NCBI GenBank assembly: GCA_014360195.1
Contig: JACIXY010000001.1
Span: 250,989 to 314,988, forward strand
Length of the DNA stretch: 64,000 nucleotides
Origin: Bacillota bacterium
GTDB lineage: Bacteria; Bacillota; SHA-98; UBA4971
Reading direction: 5' to 3'
This document shows positions 44,308-53,280 of this stretch, piece by piece. Position 1 is the stretch's first letter. Each line of letters starts with the position of its first letter. The notes under the pieces are model-generated. The model ran no database searches, was not told the DNA's origin, and was given only the letters and a program-made list of their open reading frames with translations. Position numbers and translations under genes: made by a program.

Positions 44308-44345
44308 TAATGCGCCGGTGCATTGAATGATGCACAAGTGCATTA
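44308..44345. promoter_or_regulatory. Two palindromic sites 20 bp apart (candidate enhancer sites)
   Basis: TAATGC-N6-GCATTG (44308-44325) and TGATGC-N6-GCATTA (44328-44345) are 18-base palindromes, each with one mismatched pair, spaced exactly two helical turns. Tandem palindromes of this kind are typical binding sites of sigma-54 activators. They lie in the gene-free 44099-44800 region downstream of the activator gene. Confidence 0.6.
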
Positions 44346-44586
44346 TCCTGTCTGGCGAAAGCTCAAGGCCCGTGCGCCAGGGGCACTAAGTGGGCACCGG
44401 GGGCGTCGTACGCTTGCTGCCGGGTCGCCTGGGGCGGCGCGACGAACGACCGCTCGCGGCGGGAGAGGCGAGGCATACGCCCAATCGTGTCCACACGGCT
44501 CGCGGCCCGCATGCCACGGCGCACAGCCCACGGGCAATGGACGTATCCCGCCGGGTTCACGCCGGACCCGTGTCACCGGAAAAGGA

Positions 44587-44604
44587 TAATGCATTGGTGC
44601 ATTA
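44587..44604. promoter_or_regulatory. Third palindromic site, perfect arms
   Basis: TAATGC-ATTGGT-GCATTA, the same 18-base pattern with perfect arms, about 110 bases upstream of the -24 element, a normal enhancer distance. Confidence 0.65.
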
Positions 44605-44648
44605 GACGTGGGTGCGCTGTGTTGGGTGTGCGCGGCGTGCAGAGAGCC

Positions 44649-44666
44649 GATTGTGACAGGCGGCAC
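44649..44666. promoter_or_regulatory. Rex-like operator 1
   Basis: TTGTGACAGGCGGCACAA matches the Rex consensus TTGTGA-N6-TCACAA with one mismatch. Rex represses fermentative and electron-transfer genes when NADH is low. Confidence 0.6.
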
Positions 44667-44695
44667 AAAGGGTTCAGGCCCTTCCCTGTCGGGGC

Positions 44696-44713
44696 TATTG
44701 TGACAGTGTTCAC
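44696..44713. promoter_or_regulatory. Rex-like operator 2
   Basis: TTGTGACAGTGTTCACAA is a full match to TTGTGA-N6-TCACAA. It ends two bases before the -24 promoter element, so bound Rex should block polymerase. It is 47 bases from operator 1. Confidence 0.78.
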
Positions 44714-44714
44714 A

Positions 44715-44730
44715 AACGGCACGGTTCTTG
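44715..44730 (+). promoter_or_regulatory. Sigma-54 (-24/-12) promoter of the formate dehydrogenase operon
   Basis: CGGCACG-GTTC-TTGCT fits TGGCACG-N4-TTGCW with one change, and GG (44716-44717) and GC (44728-44729) are separated by exactly ten bases. RNA would start near 44741, giving a leader of about 60 bases to the nuoE-like ATG. An alternative sigma-A reading is TTCACA (44707-44712), 17 bases, TATACG (44730-44735). Confidence 0.75.
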
Positions 44731-44800
44731 CTATACGGTGCTGGCGGTAGTTGGGAGGCAGGCGTGCGTGTCTCGCCACGCCGGCGAAGGAGGAATCGGG

Positions 44801-45295
44801 ATGGCGTGCGAAGAGTGCACATGTTTCGGCAAGGTGACCGAAGAACAAAAGAACAAGGTGAGGGAGATCATCGAGCACTACCGGGGGAAACCCGGCGTGC
44901 TCATCCAGGTTCTCCACGAGGCGCAGCAGGTGGTGGGGTATCTCCCCAGGGAGATCCAGGTTATGGTCGCCGAGGGGCTTGACATTCCATTGAGCGAGGT
45001 ATACAGCGTGGTCACGTTCTACGCGCTGTTCTCGCTCAAGCCCAAGGGGCGGCACCAGATCAGCGTGTGCAAGGGCACTGCCTGCTACGTGAGGGGCGCT
45101 GAAGACATCCTGAACAGGCTGGAGCAGGATCTCGGGATCCGGGCGAAGGACACCACGAGCGATGGAAAGTTTTCTATGGAGGTCGTCCGCTGCATGGGCG
45201 CGTGCGGCCTCGGCCCGGTCGTTAGGGTGGACGATGACATCTATGCACGGCTCAAGCCCGACAGGCTGAAGGAGATCCTTGAGAAGTACGACTAG
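44801..45295 (+). CDS. NuoE/HydC-like [2Fe-2S] subunit of the formate dehydrogenase complex
   Basis: 164 residues, thioredoxin-like ferredoxin. Four cluster cysteines are in CKGTACYVRGA and CMGACGLGP. It carries electrons between the flavin subunit and the rest of the complex, like NuoE of complex I and HydC/HylC of bifurcating enzymes. ATG 44801 follows AAGGAGGA; an extra cysteine pair (CEECTC) lies at the very N-terminus. First gene of the operon. Confidence 0.9.
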   Translation: MACEECTCFGKVTEEQKNKVREIIEHYRGKPGVLIQVLHEAQQVVGYLPREIQVMVAEGLDIPLSEVYSVVTFYALFSLKPKGRHQISVCKGTACYVRGAEDILNRLEQDLGIRAKDTTSDGKFSMEVVRCMGACGLGPVVRVDDDIYARLKPDRLKEILEKYD

Positions 45296-45372
45296 GTGGA
45301 AGGCGTGCGAGGGAGAGTTTGCCGGACCGTTGCGGCGTCGGATCGCCGCCTGAGAGTAAGGAGGCTGGTCAC

Positions 45373-48300
45373 ATGGATTCTTACCGTGCGCATGTCCTGG
45401 TGTGCGGGGGCGCAGGCTGCGTTTCCTCAGGATGCAAAGAAGTCGAACAGGCCTTTCTAGACGAGATAGCAAGGCATGGCCTTGCCGGCGAGGTCAGGGT
45501 GGTAAGCACTGGGTGCATGGGCCCCTGTGAGCTCGGCCCGGTTGCCATCATATATCCGGAAGGGGTCTTGTACCGCAAGCTCAAGGCCGAGGACGCGCGA
45601 GAGATCGTCGTCGAGCACCTGCTGAAAGGCAGGATCGTCCAGCGCCTGCTGTATGAAGCCCCCGATACGCAGCAGCGTGTCCCTACGTACGGCGATATCA
45701 CGTTCTTCAACAGGCAGGTCCGGATCGCCCTGCGCAACACGGGTAAGATCGACCCGCTCAACATAGAGGAGTACATCGCCGAGGATGGCTACGCCGCTCT
45801 GGCGAAGGTCCTCACGGAGATGACGCCGGAGCAGGTAGTCGACGTTGTGAAGCGCTCCGGGCTGCGCGGACGCGGAGGAGCGGGGTTTCCGACGGGCCTC
45901 AAGTGGGACTTCACGCGGCGCGCAAAGGCCGACCAGAAGTACGTCGTCTGCAACGCAGACGAGGGTGACCCCGGTGCGTTTATGGACAGGAGCGTGCTGG
46001 AGGGCGACCCCCACAGCATCATAGAAGCTATGGCCATCGCGGGCTACGCCGTCGGCGCTTCCCAGGGGTACGTGTACGTGAGGGCGGAGTATCCCCTCGC
46101 CGTCAAACATCTCAGCCACGCGATAATGCAGGCCCGCGAGTACGGGGTCCTCGGCAAGGATATCTTCGGCAAGGGATTCGACTTCGACCTTGACATCAGG
46201 GTCGGGGCCGGCGCGTTCGTTTGCGGCGAGGAGACGGCGTTGCTCGCGTCTGTCGAGGGCAGGCGAGGCGAGCCGCGTCCGAGGCCGCCGTTCCCGGCTA
46301 ACGAAGGTCTCTGGGGCAAGCCCACCCTCATCAACAACGTGGAGACCTACGCGAACATCCCGCCCATAATCCTGAAAGGGCCGGAGTGGTTCGCGAGCAT
46401 CGGCACGGAGAAGAGCAAGGGCACGAAGGTGTTCGCCCTCGCCGGCAAGATCAATAACACCGGCCTTGTCGAGGTGCCCATGGGGATACCGCTCGGTGAG
46501 ATCATCTTCGACATCGGCGGCGGCATCCCGGGCGGCAAGAAGTTTAAGGCCGCTCAGACCGGCGGGCCGTCGGGCGGGTGCGTGCCGGCGGAGTTCCTGA
46601 ACACGCCCGTCGACTATGAGTCTCTAAAGGAACTCGGCACGATCATGGGGTCGGGCGGCCTCATCGTCATGGACGAGGACACGTGCATGGTCGACCTCGC
46701 CCGGTTCTTCCTGGAGTTCACCCAGGACGAATCGTGCGGCAAGTGTGCCCCGTGCCGTATCGGGACGAAGAGGATGCTGGAGATACTCACAAGGATCACC
46801 CGCGGCCAGGGGCGCGAGGGCGACATCGAGCGCCTGATAAAGCTGGGCACCTGGATAAAGGAGACCGCTCTGTGCGGCCTCGGTCAAACGGCTCCAAACC
46901 CTGTGCTCACGACAATACGCTACTTCAGAGACGAGTACGAGGCGCACATACGTGACAAGAAATGTCCCGCGTCGGTGTGCGCGGCGCTCTTCGAGGCGCC
47001 GTGCCAGAACGCGTGTCCTGCGGGGGTTGACGTGCCGAGGTACATCAGCCTGATAAGGCAGAAGAGGTACCAGGACGCTGTGAAGCTCATAAAGGAGAAG
47101 AACCCGTTCCCCGCGGTGTGCGGCCGGGTTTGCACCCACCCGTGCGAGGGCAAGTGCAGGCGCTCGCAGCTCGACGAGGCCGTGGCTATATGCGATCTCA
47201 AGAGGTTCGCGGCCGACTGGGAGCTCATGAACCCGCTGCCGCCTGACCGGCCGGTGGTCCGGAAGGATGCGAAGGTGGCTATCGTGGGGTCCGGCCCCGC
47301 AGGTCTCACAGCCGCGTATTACCTTGCGGGCTTCGGCTACCAGGTCACGGTGTTCGAGGCGCTCCCCGAGGCCGGTGGAATGCTCAGGGCGGGGATTCCC
47401 GAGTATAGGCTGCCCAAGGACGTCCTTGACGCCGAGATCCTGGCCATATGTCGCAGGGGCGTGGAGATCCGCACGGGCGTAGCAGTGGGCAAGGACATCA
47501 CCCTGGAGGACCTGAAGGAGCAGGGGTACAGGGCCATCTTCATCGCGGTCGGCGCCAACGTCAGCCAGAAGCTGGGCGTGCCTGGGGAGGATCTTGAGGG
47601 CGTTATCGGAGCGGTGGAGTTCCTGCGAGAGGTCAACATAAACGGTCGCCGGAAGGTAGGCAAGAAGGTCGCGGTCATAGGGGGCGGCAACGCTGCCATT
47701 GACGCGGCCCGCACGGCCCTGCGCCTCGGCGCGAAAGAGGTGCACATCATCTACAGGCGCCAGCGCGAGGACATGCCGGCGGACAAGAACGAGATCGCCG
47801 AGGCCGAGCGCGAGGGGGTCAAGATCCACTTCCTGACCGCGCCGTCCAGGATGATCGGCAGGAATGGCAAGCTTCTGAACATGGAGTGCGTGCGGATGTC
47901 TCTGGGCGAGTTCGACCGGACCGGCCGCAGGCGCCCCGTGCCAATCGAGGGTTCGAACTTCATCATTGACGTGGACATGGTGATATCCGCCATCAGTCAG
48001 AGGCCCGATGCCTCGGTGGTGCCGGCCGGGTCGCGCATCGAGGTCACTAAGTGGTCCACGATAGTGGCCGATCCGAGGACCCACGCAACCGGCGAGCCCG
48101 GCGTGTTCGCCGGTGGGGACTGCGTGAACGGGCCGGACACGGTGATCCAGGCGATTGCCGACGGCAGGCGCGCCGCCGAGGAAATAGACAAGTTCCTGGG
48201 CGGCACCGGCGAGATCCCGGTAAGCCCGGACCTCGGCAGAGAGCTTGCTGGGGAGATCCACGAGGAGCGCATGGCACGTCAACGGCCGGAGAAGCTTGCT

Positions 48301-48441
48301 ATTCATGAAAGGAAAGGGAGTTTCCGCGAAGTCGTGTCGGGTCTCTCGGAGGCCTGCGCGCTGTACGAGGCAGAGAGGTGCCTCCGGTGTGACGTTGCCT
48401 CCTCCGGGGCGGAGCACGCGGATCGCCTGATGGCACGCTGA
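45373..48441 (+). CDS. NuoF-GltD fusion: NADH-binding flavoprotein joined to an NADPH/FAD module
   Basis: 1022 residues. (1) N-terminal [2Fe-2S] thioredoxin-like part with CGGAGC and CMGPCELGP. (2) NuoF domain with the FMN/NADH loop GRGGAGFPTGLKW near 165 and the [4Fe-4S] site SCGKCAPCRIGT near 454. (3) From CPASVC near 531, where HydB proteins normally continue into a ferredoxin domain, a GltD/NfnB-type module with Fe-S cysteines CQNACPAGVDVPR and CGRVCTHPCEGKC, FAD site VGSGPAGLTAAYYLA near 637 and a second nucleotide site GGGNAAIDAARTA. It should accept or donate electrons at NADH and probably NADPH. ATG 45373 has AAGGAGG upstream. Confidence 0.9.
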   Translation: MDSYRAHVLVCGGAGCVSSGCKEVEQAFLDEIARHGLAGEVRVVSTGCMGPCELGPVAIIYPEGVLYRKLKAEDAREIVVEHLLKGRIVQRLLYEAPDTQQRVPTYGDITFFNRQVRIALRNTGKIDPLNIEEYIAEDGYAALAKVLTEMTPEQVVDVVKRSGLRGRGGAGFPTGLKWDFTRRAKADQKYVVCNADEGDPGAFMDRSVLEGDPHSIIEAMAIAGYAVGASQGYVYVRAEYPLAVKHLSHAIMQAREYGVLGKDIFGKGFDFDLDIRVGAGAFVCGEETALLASVEGRRGEPRPRPPFPANEGLWGKPTLINNVETYANIPPIILKGPEWFASIGTEKSKGTKVFALAGKINNTGLVEVPMGIPLGEIIFDIGGGIPGGKKFKAAQTGGPSGGCVPAEFLNTPVDYESLKELGTIMGSGGLIVMDEDTCMVDLARFFLEFTQDESCGKCAPCRIGTKRMLEILTRITRGQGREGDIERLIKLGTWIKETALCGLGQTAPNPVLTTIRYFRDEYEAHIRDKKCPASVCAALFEAPCQNACPAGVDVPRYISLIRQKRYQDAVKLIKEKNPFPAVCGRVCTHPCEGKCRRSQLDEAVAICDLKRFAADWELMNPLPPDRPVVRKDAKVAIVGSGPAGLTAAYYLAGFGYQVTVFEALPEAGGMLRAGIPEYRLPKDVLDAEILAICRRGVEIRTGVAVGKDITLEDLKEQGYRAIFIAVGANVSQKLGVPGEDLEGVIGAVEFLREVNINGRRKVGKKVAVIGGGNAAIDAARTALRLGAKEVHIIYRRQREDMPADKNEIAEAEREGVKIHFLTAPSRMIGRNGKLLNMECVRMSLGEFDRTGRRRPVPIEGSNFIIDVDMVISAISQRPDASVVPAGSRIEVTKWSTIVADPRTHATGEPGVFAGGDCVNGPDTVIQAIADGRRAAEEIDKFLGGTGEIPVSPDLGRELAGEIHEERMARQRPEKLAIHERKGSFREVVSGLSEACALYEAERCLRCDVASSGAEHADRLMAR

Positions 48442-48459
48442 GGATGGGGGTGACGGGGG

Positions 48460-51400
48460 ATGAATGGGATCGTCCTGAGTGTGGACGGCAAGAAGGTTGA
48501 GGTCGCAAGAGGGACGACCATCTACGAGGCGGCCAGGGCAGCAGGAATCGACATTCCGGCCCTCTGTCATGACCCCGCGCTGCCCCCTGCAGGGGCGTGC
48601 AGGCTTTGTGTGGTGGAAGTCGAAGGCGCAAAGGGGCTTGTTGCTTCGTGTGCGGCGCCGGCTGCAGATGGAATGGTGGTCACGACCGAGAGCCCCAGGA
48701 TCGCCGAGTCACGGCGGTTTGTCATTGATCTGCTGCTGTCAGACCATCCAAAGGACTGCCTGACGTGTGAGAAGAACGGCGCCTGCAAGCTGCAGGAGTA
48801 TGCGTACAGGTACGGGGTGCGCTCACCGAGGCTCGTGGGGCGGACCAGGAAGCCTTCGCTGGATCAAGACAATCCCTTCATCGAGAGAGACAACGAAAAG
48901 TGCATCCTCTGCGGAAGGTGCGTCCGGGTGTGCCAGGGGGTGCAGCAGGTCGGGGCCATCGACTACGCCTACCGTGGGTTCGATTCGAAAGTGACGCCCG
49001 CTTACGATGAGGGGCTGGACGAATCCCCGTGTGTGTTCTGTGGCAACTGCGTGGCGGTCTGCCCGGTAGGGGCCCTCACGCCGAAAATGGAAAAGATGAC
49101 GGGCCGCGCATGGGAGAAGTCCAGGGTGCGGACGATATGCCCGTATTGTGGCACCGGCTGCGCCATATTCCTCCTCGTGAAGGACGGGAAGGTCGTGGGG
49201 GTGGAACCGGCGAAGGACGGCCCGGCGAACCACGGCTGGCTGTGCGTGAAGGGCAGGTTCGGGTACGAGTTCATCCACCACCCTGACAGGCTCACGCAGC
49301 CGCTTGTGAGGCGCGACGGCAAGCTCGTCCCGGCCACATGGGATGAAGCTCTGGATCTTGTAGCCTCGCGCCTCGGCGAAGTGAAGCGGCAGCACGGACC
49401 GGACGCAGTGGCCGGGCTTTCGTCCGCGAGGTGCACCAACGAGGAGAACTACGTCATTCAGAAGTTCATGCGCGCCGTTATCGGCACGAACAACATCGAC
49501 CACTGCGCGAGGCTGTGCCACGCATCGACGGTGGCGGGCCTCGCCGCGGCCTTCGGGTCCGGGGCGATGACCAACTCCATTGATGAGATTCCCATGGCCG
49601 ACGCCATCTTCGTCATCGGGTCCAACACCACGGAGACCCATCCCGTCATCGCGCTGCGGGTCAAGGAGGCGGTCCGGCAGGGCGCGAAACTCATCGTGGC
49701 CGATCCCCGCAAGATTGAGCTTGCCGAGATGGCCGACGTTCATCTGCAGCACATCCCCGGGACGGACGTTGCCCTCCTGTGCGGCATCATGAGGGTCATC
49801 CTGAAGCAGGGGCTCTATGACGAGGAGTTCATAGCCACGAGGACGGAGGGGTTCGAGGAGTTCGCGCGGTCGCTGGAGCCCTATACGCTCGAGTTCGTGG
49901 AGGGTATCACCGGCGTGCCAGCAGGGCACATTGTGCGGGCCGCGCGGCTTTACGCGGAGGCGGAGCGCGGGACCATCCTTTACACGATGGGCATCACGCA
50001 GCACACCACCGGGACGGACAACGTGCTCGCCATCGCCAACCTCGCCATGCTCACCGGCAATGTGGGCAGAGAGGGGACGGGGGTAAACCCGCTTCGGGGC
50101 CAGAACAACGTGCAGGGCGCGTGCGACATGGGCGCGCTCCCGGATTTCCTGCCTGGCTACCAGAAGGTGGATGACGAGAGAGCTCGGGCCAGATTCGAGG
50201 ACGCGTGGGGTGTGGTCCTTCCCCGGCATCCCGGCCTTACCGTGGGCGAGATGTTCGCCGCTGCGGAAGAGGGCCGCGTGCGGGCCATGTACATCTGCGG
50301 TGAGAACCCCGTGGTATCGGACCCTGACGCGACACACGCGAGAAAGGCCCTGGAGAAGCTGGACTTTCTGGTCGTCCAGGACATCTTCCTTACGGAGACG
50401 GCGGCTCTCGCCGACGTGGTCCTGCCCGCGGCGAGCTTCGCAGAGAAGGATGGCACGTTCACCAACACGGAGCGGCGTGTCCAGCTTGTGTCGAAGGCCG
50501 TGGACCCGCCGGGAGAGGCGAGGGCCGACTGGGAGATCGTCGTGGACCTCGCGCGCCGCATGGGCTACCGCATGGAGTACACCTCCAGCGCCGAGATAAT
50601 GGAGGAGGTAGCGCTCCTTACGCCGATCTACGCGGGCGTCCGCCACGGGAGGCTCGGGACGGGGGGCCTCCAGTGGCCGTGCCCGTCGGTGGACCACCCG
50701 GGCACAAGGTTCCTGCACAAGGAGAAGTTCTCAAGGGGACGTGGGAGGTTCTCGGTCGTGGAGTTCATCCCTCCCGACGAACTTCCCGACGATGAGTTCC
50801 CCGTGGTCTTCACCACGGGAAGGGTGCTCTACCATTACCATACTGGATCCATGACCAGGAGGTCGGAGGGGCTCAACTGGCTGTGTCCTGAGGCGTTTGT
50901 GGAGCTTGACCCGGCGACGGCGAGAGAGGGCGGCATCTCCGACGGTGATCTGGTCAGGGTGACGTCGAGACGTGGGGAGGTTGTGGCACGGGCGCGGGTG
51001 AGCGAGCGCATCGGGCCTCGCACCGCGTTCATGCCGTTCCACTTCGCGGAGGCCGCGGCCAACGTGCTCACCAACCCTGCCCTCGACAAAATCGCCAAGA
51101 TTCCAGAGCTTAAAGTGTGCGCAGTGAGGGTGGAACGCGCGGGCCCGCCGGGCGAGCCCCTGGGGGCATCCGGCACGACGTGCACCACTGCGGCGGGCAA
51201 GGCCGCACGGTGTGCCACGGCGGGGCACATCACAACGAACGGCATCGACCTTTCTAAGGTGGATGAGATATTCGAGGGGTTCGAATCGCGCGAAGGCATC
51301 CTGATACCTATGCTTCAGAAGCTTCAGGATGCGTACGGGTATCTTCCGAGGCCTGCCCTGGAGCGTGCGGCGAAACTCGTCAAGGTGCCCCTGGCCCGCA

Positions 51401-51696
51401 TATACGGCGTGGCGACGTTCTACGCGCAGTTCCGCTTGAGGCCGCGCGGCCGCAATATCATCCGGGTCTGTCAGGGGACGGCGTGCCACGTAAGGGGCGG
51501 GCTCGAGATCCTCAAAGAAGTTCAGGAGACCCTCGGGATAGGCCCGGGCGAGTCCACGGAGGATCTGCGTTTTTCGCTCGAACCCGTGGCATGCCTCGGC
51601 GCTTGCGGCCTAGCGCCCACGATGATGGTCAACGACGACACGTATGGCAGGCTGACGCCCCGAAAGGTGCGGGGGATCCTTGAGAAATACAGGTGA
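48460..51696 (+). CDS. Formate dehydrogenase catalytic subunit fused to a C-terminal NuoE domain
   Basis: 1078 residues. The N-terminal NuoG-like part has a [2Fe-2S] site (GACRLCVVEV), a His-Cys cluster (DHPKDCLTCEKNGACKLQ) and two [4Fe-4S] motifs (CILCGRCVRVC, CVFCGNCVAVCPVG). The molybdenum/tungsten domain starts at CPYCGTGC and has the active site HCARLCHASTVAG with cysteine at residue 353 rather than selenocysteine. From about residue 925 a complete NuoE-like [2Fe-2S] domain (CQGTACHVRGG, CLGACGLAP) is attached. It interconverts formate and CO2 in the cytoplasm; there is no Tat signal. Confidence 0.92.
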   Translation: MNGIVLSVDGKKVEVARGTTIYEAARAAGIDIPALCHDPALPPAGACRLCVVEVEGAKGLVASCAAPAADGMVVTTESPRIAESRRFVIDLLLSDHPKDCLTCEKNGACKLQEYAYRYGVRSPRLVGRTRKPSLDQDNPFIERDNEKCILCGRCVRVCQGVQQVGAIDYAYRGFDSKVTPAYDEGLDESPCVFCGNCVAVCPVGALTPKMEKMTGRAWEKSRVRTICPYCGTGCAIFLLVKDGKVVGVEPAKDGPANHGWLCVKGRFGYEFIHHPDRLTQPLVRRDGKLVPATWDEALDLVASRLGEVKRQHGPDAVAGLSSARCTNEENYVIQKFMRAVIGTNNIDHCARLCHASTVAGLAAAFGSGAMTNSIDEIPMADAIFVIGSNTTETHPVIALRVKEAVRQGAKLIVADPRKIELAEMADVHLQHIPGTDVALLCGIMRVILKQGLYDEEFIATRTEGFEEFARSLEPYTLEFVEGITGVPAGHIVRAARLYAEAERGTILYTMGITQHTTGTDNVLAIANLAMLTGNVGREGTGVNPLRGQNNVQGACDMGALPDFLPGYQKVDDERARARFEDAWGVVLPRHPGLTVGEMFAAAEEGRVRAMYICGENPVVSDPDATHARKALEKLDFLVVQDIFLTETAALADVVLPAASFAEKDGTFTNTERRVQLVSKAVDPPGEARADWEIVVDLARRMGYRMEYTSSAEIMEEVALLTPIYAGVRHGRLGTGGLQWPCPSVDHPGTRFLHKEKFSRGRGRFSVVEFIPPDELPDDEFPVVFTTGRVLYHYHTGSMTRRSEGLNWLCPEAFVELDPATAREGGISDGDLVRVTSRRGEVVARARVSERIGPRTAFMPFHFAEAAANVLTNPALDKIAKIPELKVCAVRVERAGPPGEPLGASGTTCTTAAGKAARCATAGHITTNGIDLSKVDEIFEGFESREGILIPMLQKLQDAYGYLPRPALERAAKLVKVPLARIYGVATFYAQFRLRPRGRNIIRVCQGTACHVRGGLEILKEVQETLGIGPGESTEDLRFSLEPVACLGACGLAPTMMVNDDTYGRLTPRKVRGILEKYR

Positions 51697-52360
51697 CGTC
51701 ACGGCGGTCATCCTGGCCGGCGGGAAAGGATCGAGGATTGGGCGGGACAAGGCCCTTATCCCCCTGGGCGGGCGGCCGCTCGTGGAACATGTGCTTGGGC
51801 GGGTGAGGCCCCTGGCCGCGAAGGTCCTCATCGTGACCTCAGGACAGGATGGCAGGGACTCCCTGGAGTTTCTGAAGTGTCTGGGCGCGGTGGAGGTCGT
51901 CACCGACCTCTTACCGTGCGGAGGACCGCTCGCCGGCATCCACGCGGGGCTTACGGCGTCTCCGACAGACCGGTGTGTCGTGGTGGGGTGCGATATGCCC
52001 TTCCTTTCGACTGCGCTCCTCGCGCACCTGGCGGGCGGGCTTGCCAGGGCCGACGCGGTCGTGCCTCGCATGGCTAGCACGGGGTTCGTGGAGCCGCTTG
52101 CGGCCGCCTACTCGAGATCGTGCGCTCGGGCGATCGAGCGGCTGCTGGCGCAGGGGCCCTGCAGAGTTGCGAGGCTGTTCGACGAAGTGCGGGTCGAATA
52201 CGTCGACGAGGACGCCTGGCGCACGCTCGACAGTGAAGGGCTATCGTTCTTCAACGTCAATACGCCCGTGGATCTGGCGCGGGCGACGCTGCTCATGGAG
52301 GATTTCGCGGATGGCCGAGACGCCTGGTGTAACGTGCACCTGTCGCGTGGTCAGGTATGA
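51680..52360 (+). CDS. mobA: Molybdenum cofactor guanylyltransferase
   Basis: 226 residues. The nucleotide-binding start VTAVILAGGKGSRIGRDKAL, the Mg site VVGCDMPFLS and NVNTPVDL near the C-terminus are diagnostic. It adds GMP to molybdopterin, making the bis-MGD cofactor needed by the formate dehydrogenase encoded immediately upstream. The TTG start overlaps the dehydrogenase gene by 17 bases, so translation is coupled and supply is matched to demand. Confidence 0.9.
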   Translation: MRNTGDVTAVILAGGKGSRIGRDKALIPLGGRPLVEHVLGRVRPLAAKVLIVTSGQDGRDSLEFLKCLGAVEVVTDLLPCGGPLAGIHAGLTASPTDRCVVVGCDMPFLSTALLAHLAGGLARADAVVPRMASTGFVEPLAAAYSRSCARAIERLLAQGPCRVARLFDEVRVEYVDEDAWRTLDSEGLSFFNVNTPVDLARATLLMEDFADGRDAWCNVHLSRGQV

Positions 52361-53081
52361 GCGAGGGGTGCCGAGAGAGGTCGCTGACGAGGTGCCCACG
52401 GAAGCGCTCGTGCGCCTCGACGTCAACGGAGAGCGGGCGGCGATGTTCTCGTGCAGCCCCGCAGACCTGGAGGCACTTGGTGTGGGGTATCTCGTAACCT
52501 CCGGATTTCTCCAGACCAGGGACGAACTCCTGGGCGTGCAGGTTGTGGACGGTTGTGATATCATCATAGACGTGCGGTTGGCGGCTCAGGCGGTGCGGAA
52601 CCCCAGCACGCGCGACGCGGCGTGCGGATGGCAGCACGAGATGGGGCCTTCCCCGGAAGGGCTGGCCTTCCGGGCGGATGATCTTCTTGCAGCCATGGAC
52701 GGCCTTCTCGCTAGGGGGGAGGTCTTCCGTCGCACCGGGGGTGCCCACTTCGCCGCCGTTATCGACCCGGCGCGAGGGTGTGAGCCCGCGGTCTTCTTTG
52801 AGGACATCGGGAGGCACAACGCCATCGATAAAGCCATCGGCGGCGCGTTTCTCAAGGGGATCGATCTCGCCCGCGCAGGCCTTGCCACAAGTTGCCGGGT
52901 ATCCCGGGAGGCAGTGCGAAAGGCCGCTTTGGCGGGATTGCCCCTTATCGCATCGAGGGCGGGTCCTACGGACGAAGCCATCGCCTTTGCGGACCAGCTT
53001 GGACTGACCCTCGTTGGGTTCGCAAAGGGCGGGCGGATGAACATCTACACGCACGAAGCGCGGGTGGGGCGGGTTTCGTAG
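52311..53081 (+). CDS. fdhD: Formate dehydrogenase accessory sulfurtransferase FdhD
   Basis: 256 residues. Conserved parts are VPTEALVRLDVNG, GYLVTSGFL, FRRTGGAHFAAV, FFEDIGRHNAIDKAIG and SCRVSREAVRKAALAGLPLI. FdhD transfers sulfur to the molybdenum cofactor before insertion into formate dehydrogenase. The CxxC loop found in many FdhD proteins is reduced to a single cysteine here (TRDAACGWQHEMG), as in some relatives. ATG 52311 follows GGAGGA and overlaps the mobA end by 50 bases; the frame is open further upstream but not FdhD-like. Confidence 0.9.
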   Translation: MAETPGVTCTCRVVRYERGVPREVADEVPTEALVRLDVNGERAAMFSCSPADLEALGVGYLVTSGFLQTRDELLGVQVVDGCDIIIDVRLAAQAVRNPSTRDAACGWQHEMGPSPEGLAFRADDLLAAMDGLLARGEVFRRTGGAHFAAVIDPARGCEPAVFFEDIGRHNAIDKAIGGAFLKGIDLARAGLATSCRVSREAVRKAALAGLPLIASRAGPTDEAIAFADQLGLTLVGFAKGGRMNIYTHEARVGRVS

Positions 53082-53280
53082 CGAAATCGGCCGAAAGCGT
53101 TGCAGGAGAACCCGGAAGGGTCGAGAATTGTACATCTCGGCCCTGGAGAGCGTCCCGAACCACGCCTCAACAAGCTGTGGTTTTGTCCTTTGCGACATGG
53201 GTCAGGCGCGAAGAGGCGCCTGCTTAACTTTGTGCGCGGCCCCGGGTTGCTCCCCGGATGGCGGGCGTAAGGAGGAGTGC

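Noticed and set aside
44323-44589. Small plus-strand frame in the regulatory region before the formate dehydrogenase operon
   Set aside because: The translation is arginine/glycine-rich without a ribosome site, and the region contains palindromic operators; I consider it non-coding.
44707-44735. Sigma-A promoter TTCACA-17-TATACG before the formate dehydrogenase operon
   Set aside because: Kept only as an alternative: it overlaps a better -24/-12 element and the adjacent sigma-54 activator gene favours that reading.
46624-48570. Long open frame on the minus strand opposite the NuoF-GltD gene
   Set aside because: It is a shadow of a high-GC coding gene; the translation has arginine/histidine-rich composition and no domain, while the plus frame has complete Fe-S and flavin motifs.
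48823-50718. 631-codon minus-strand frame opposite the formate dehydrogenase
   Set aside because: Same GC-driven shadow effect; no ribosome site and no recognisable domain.
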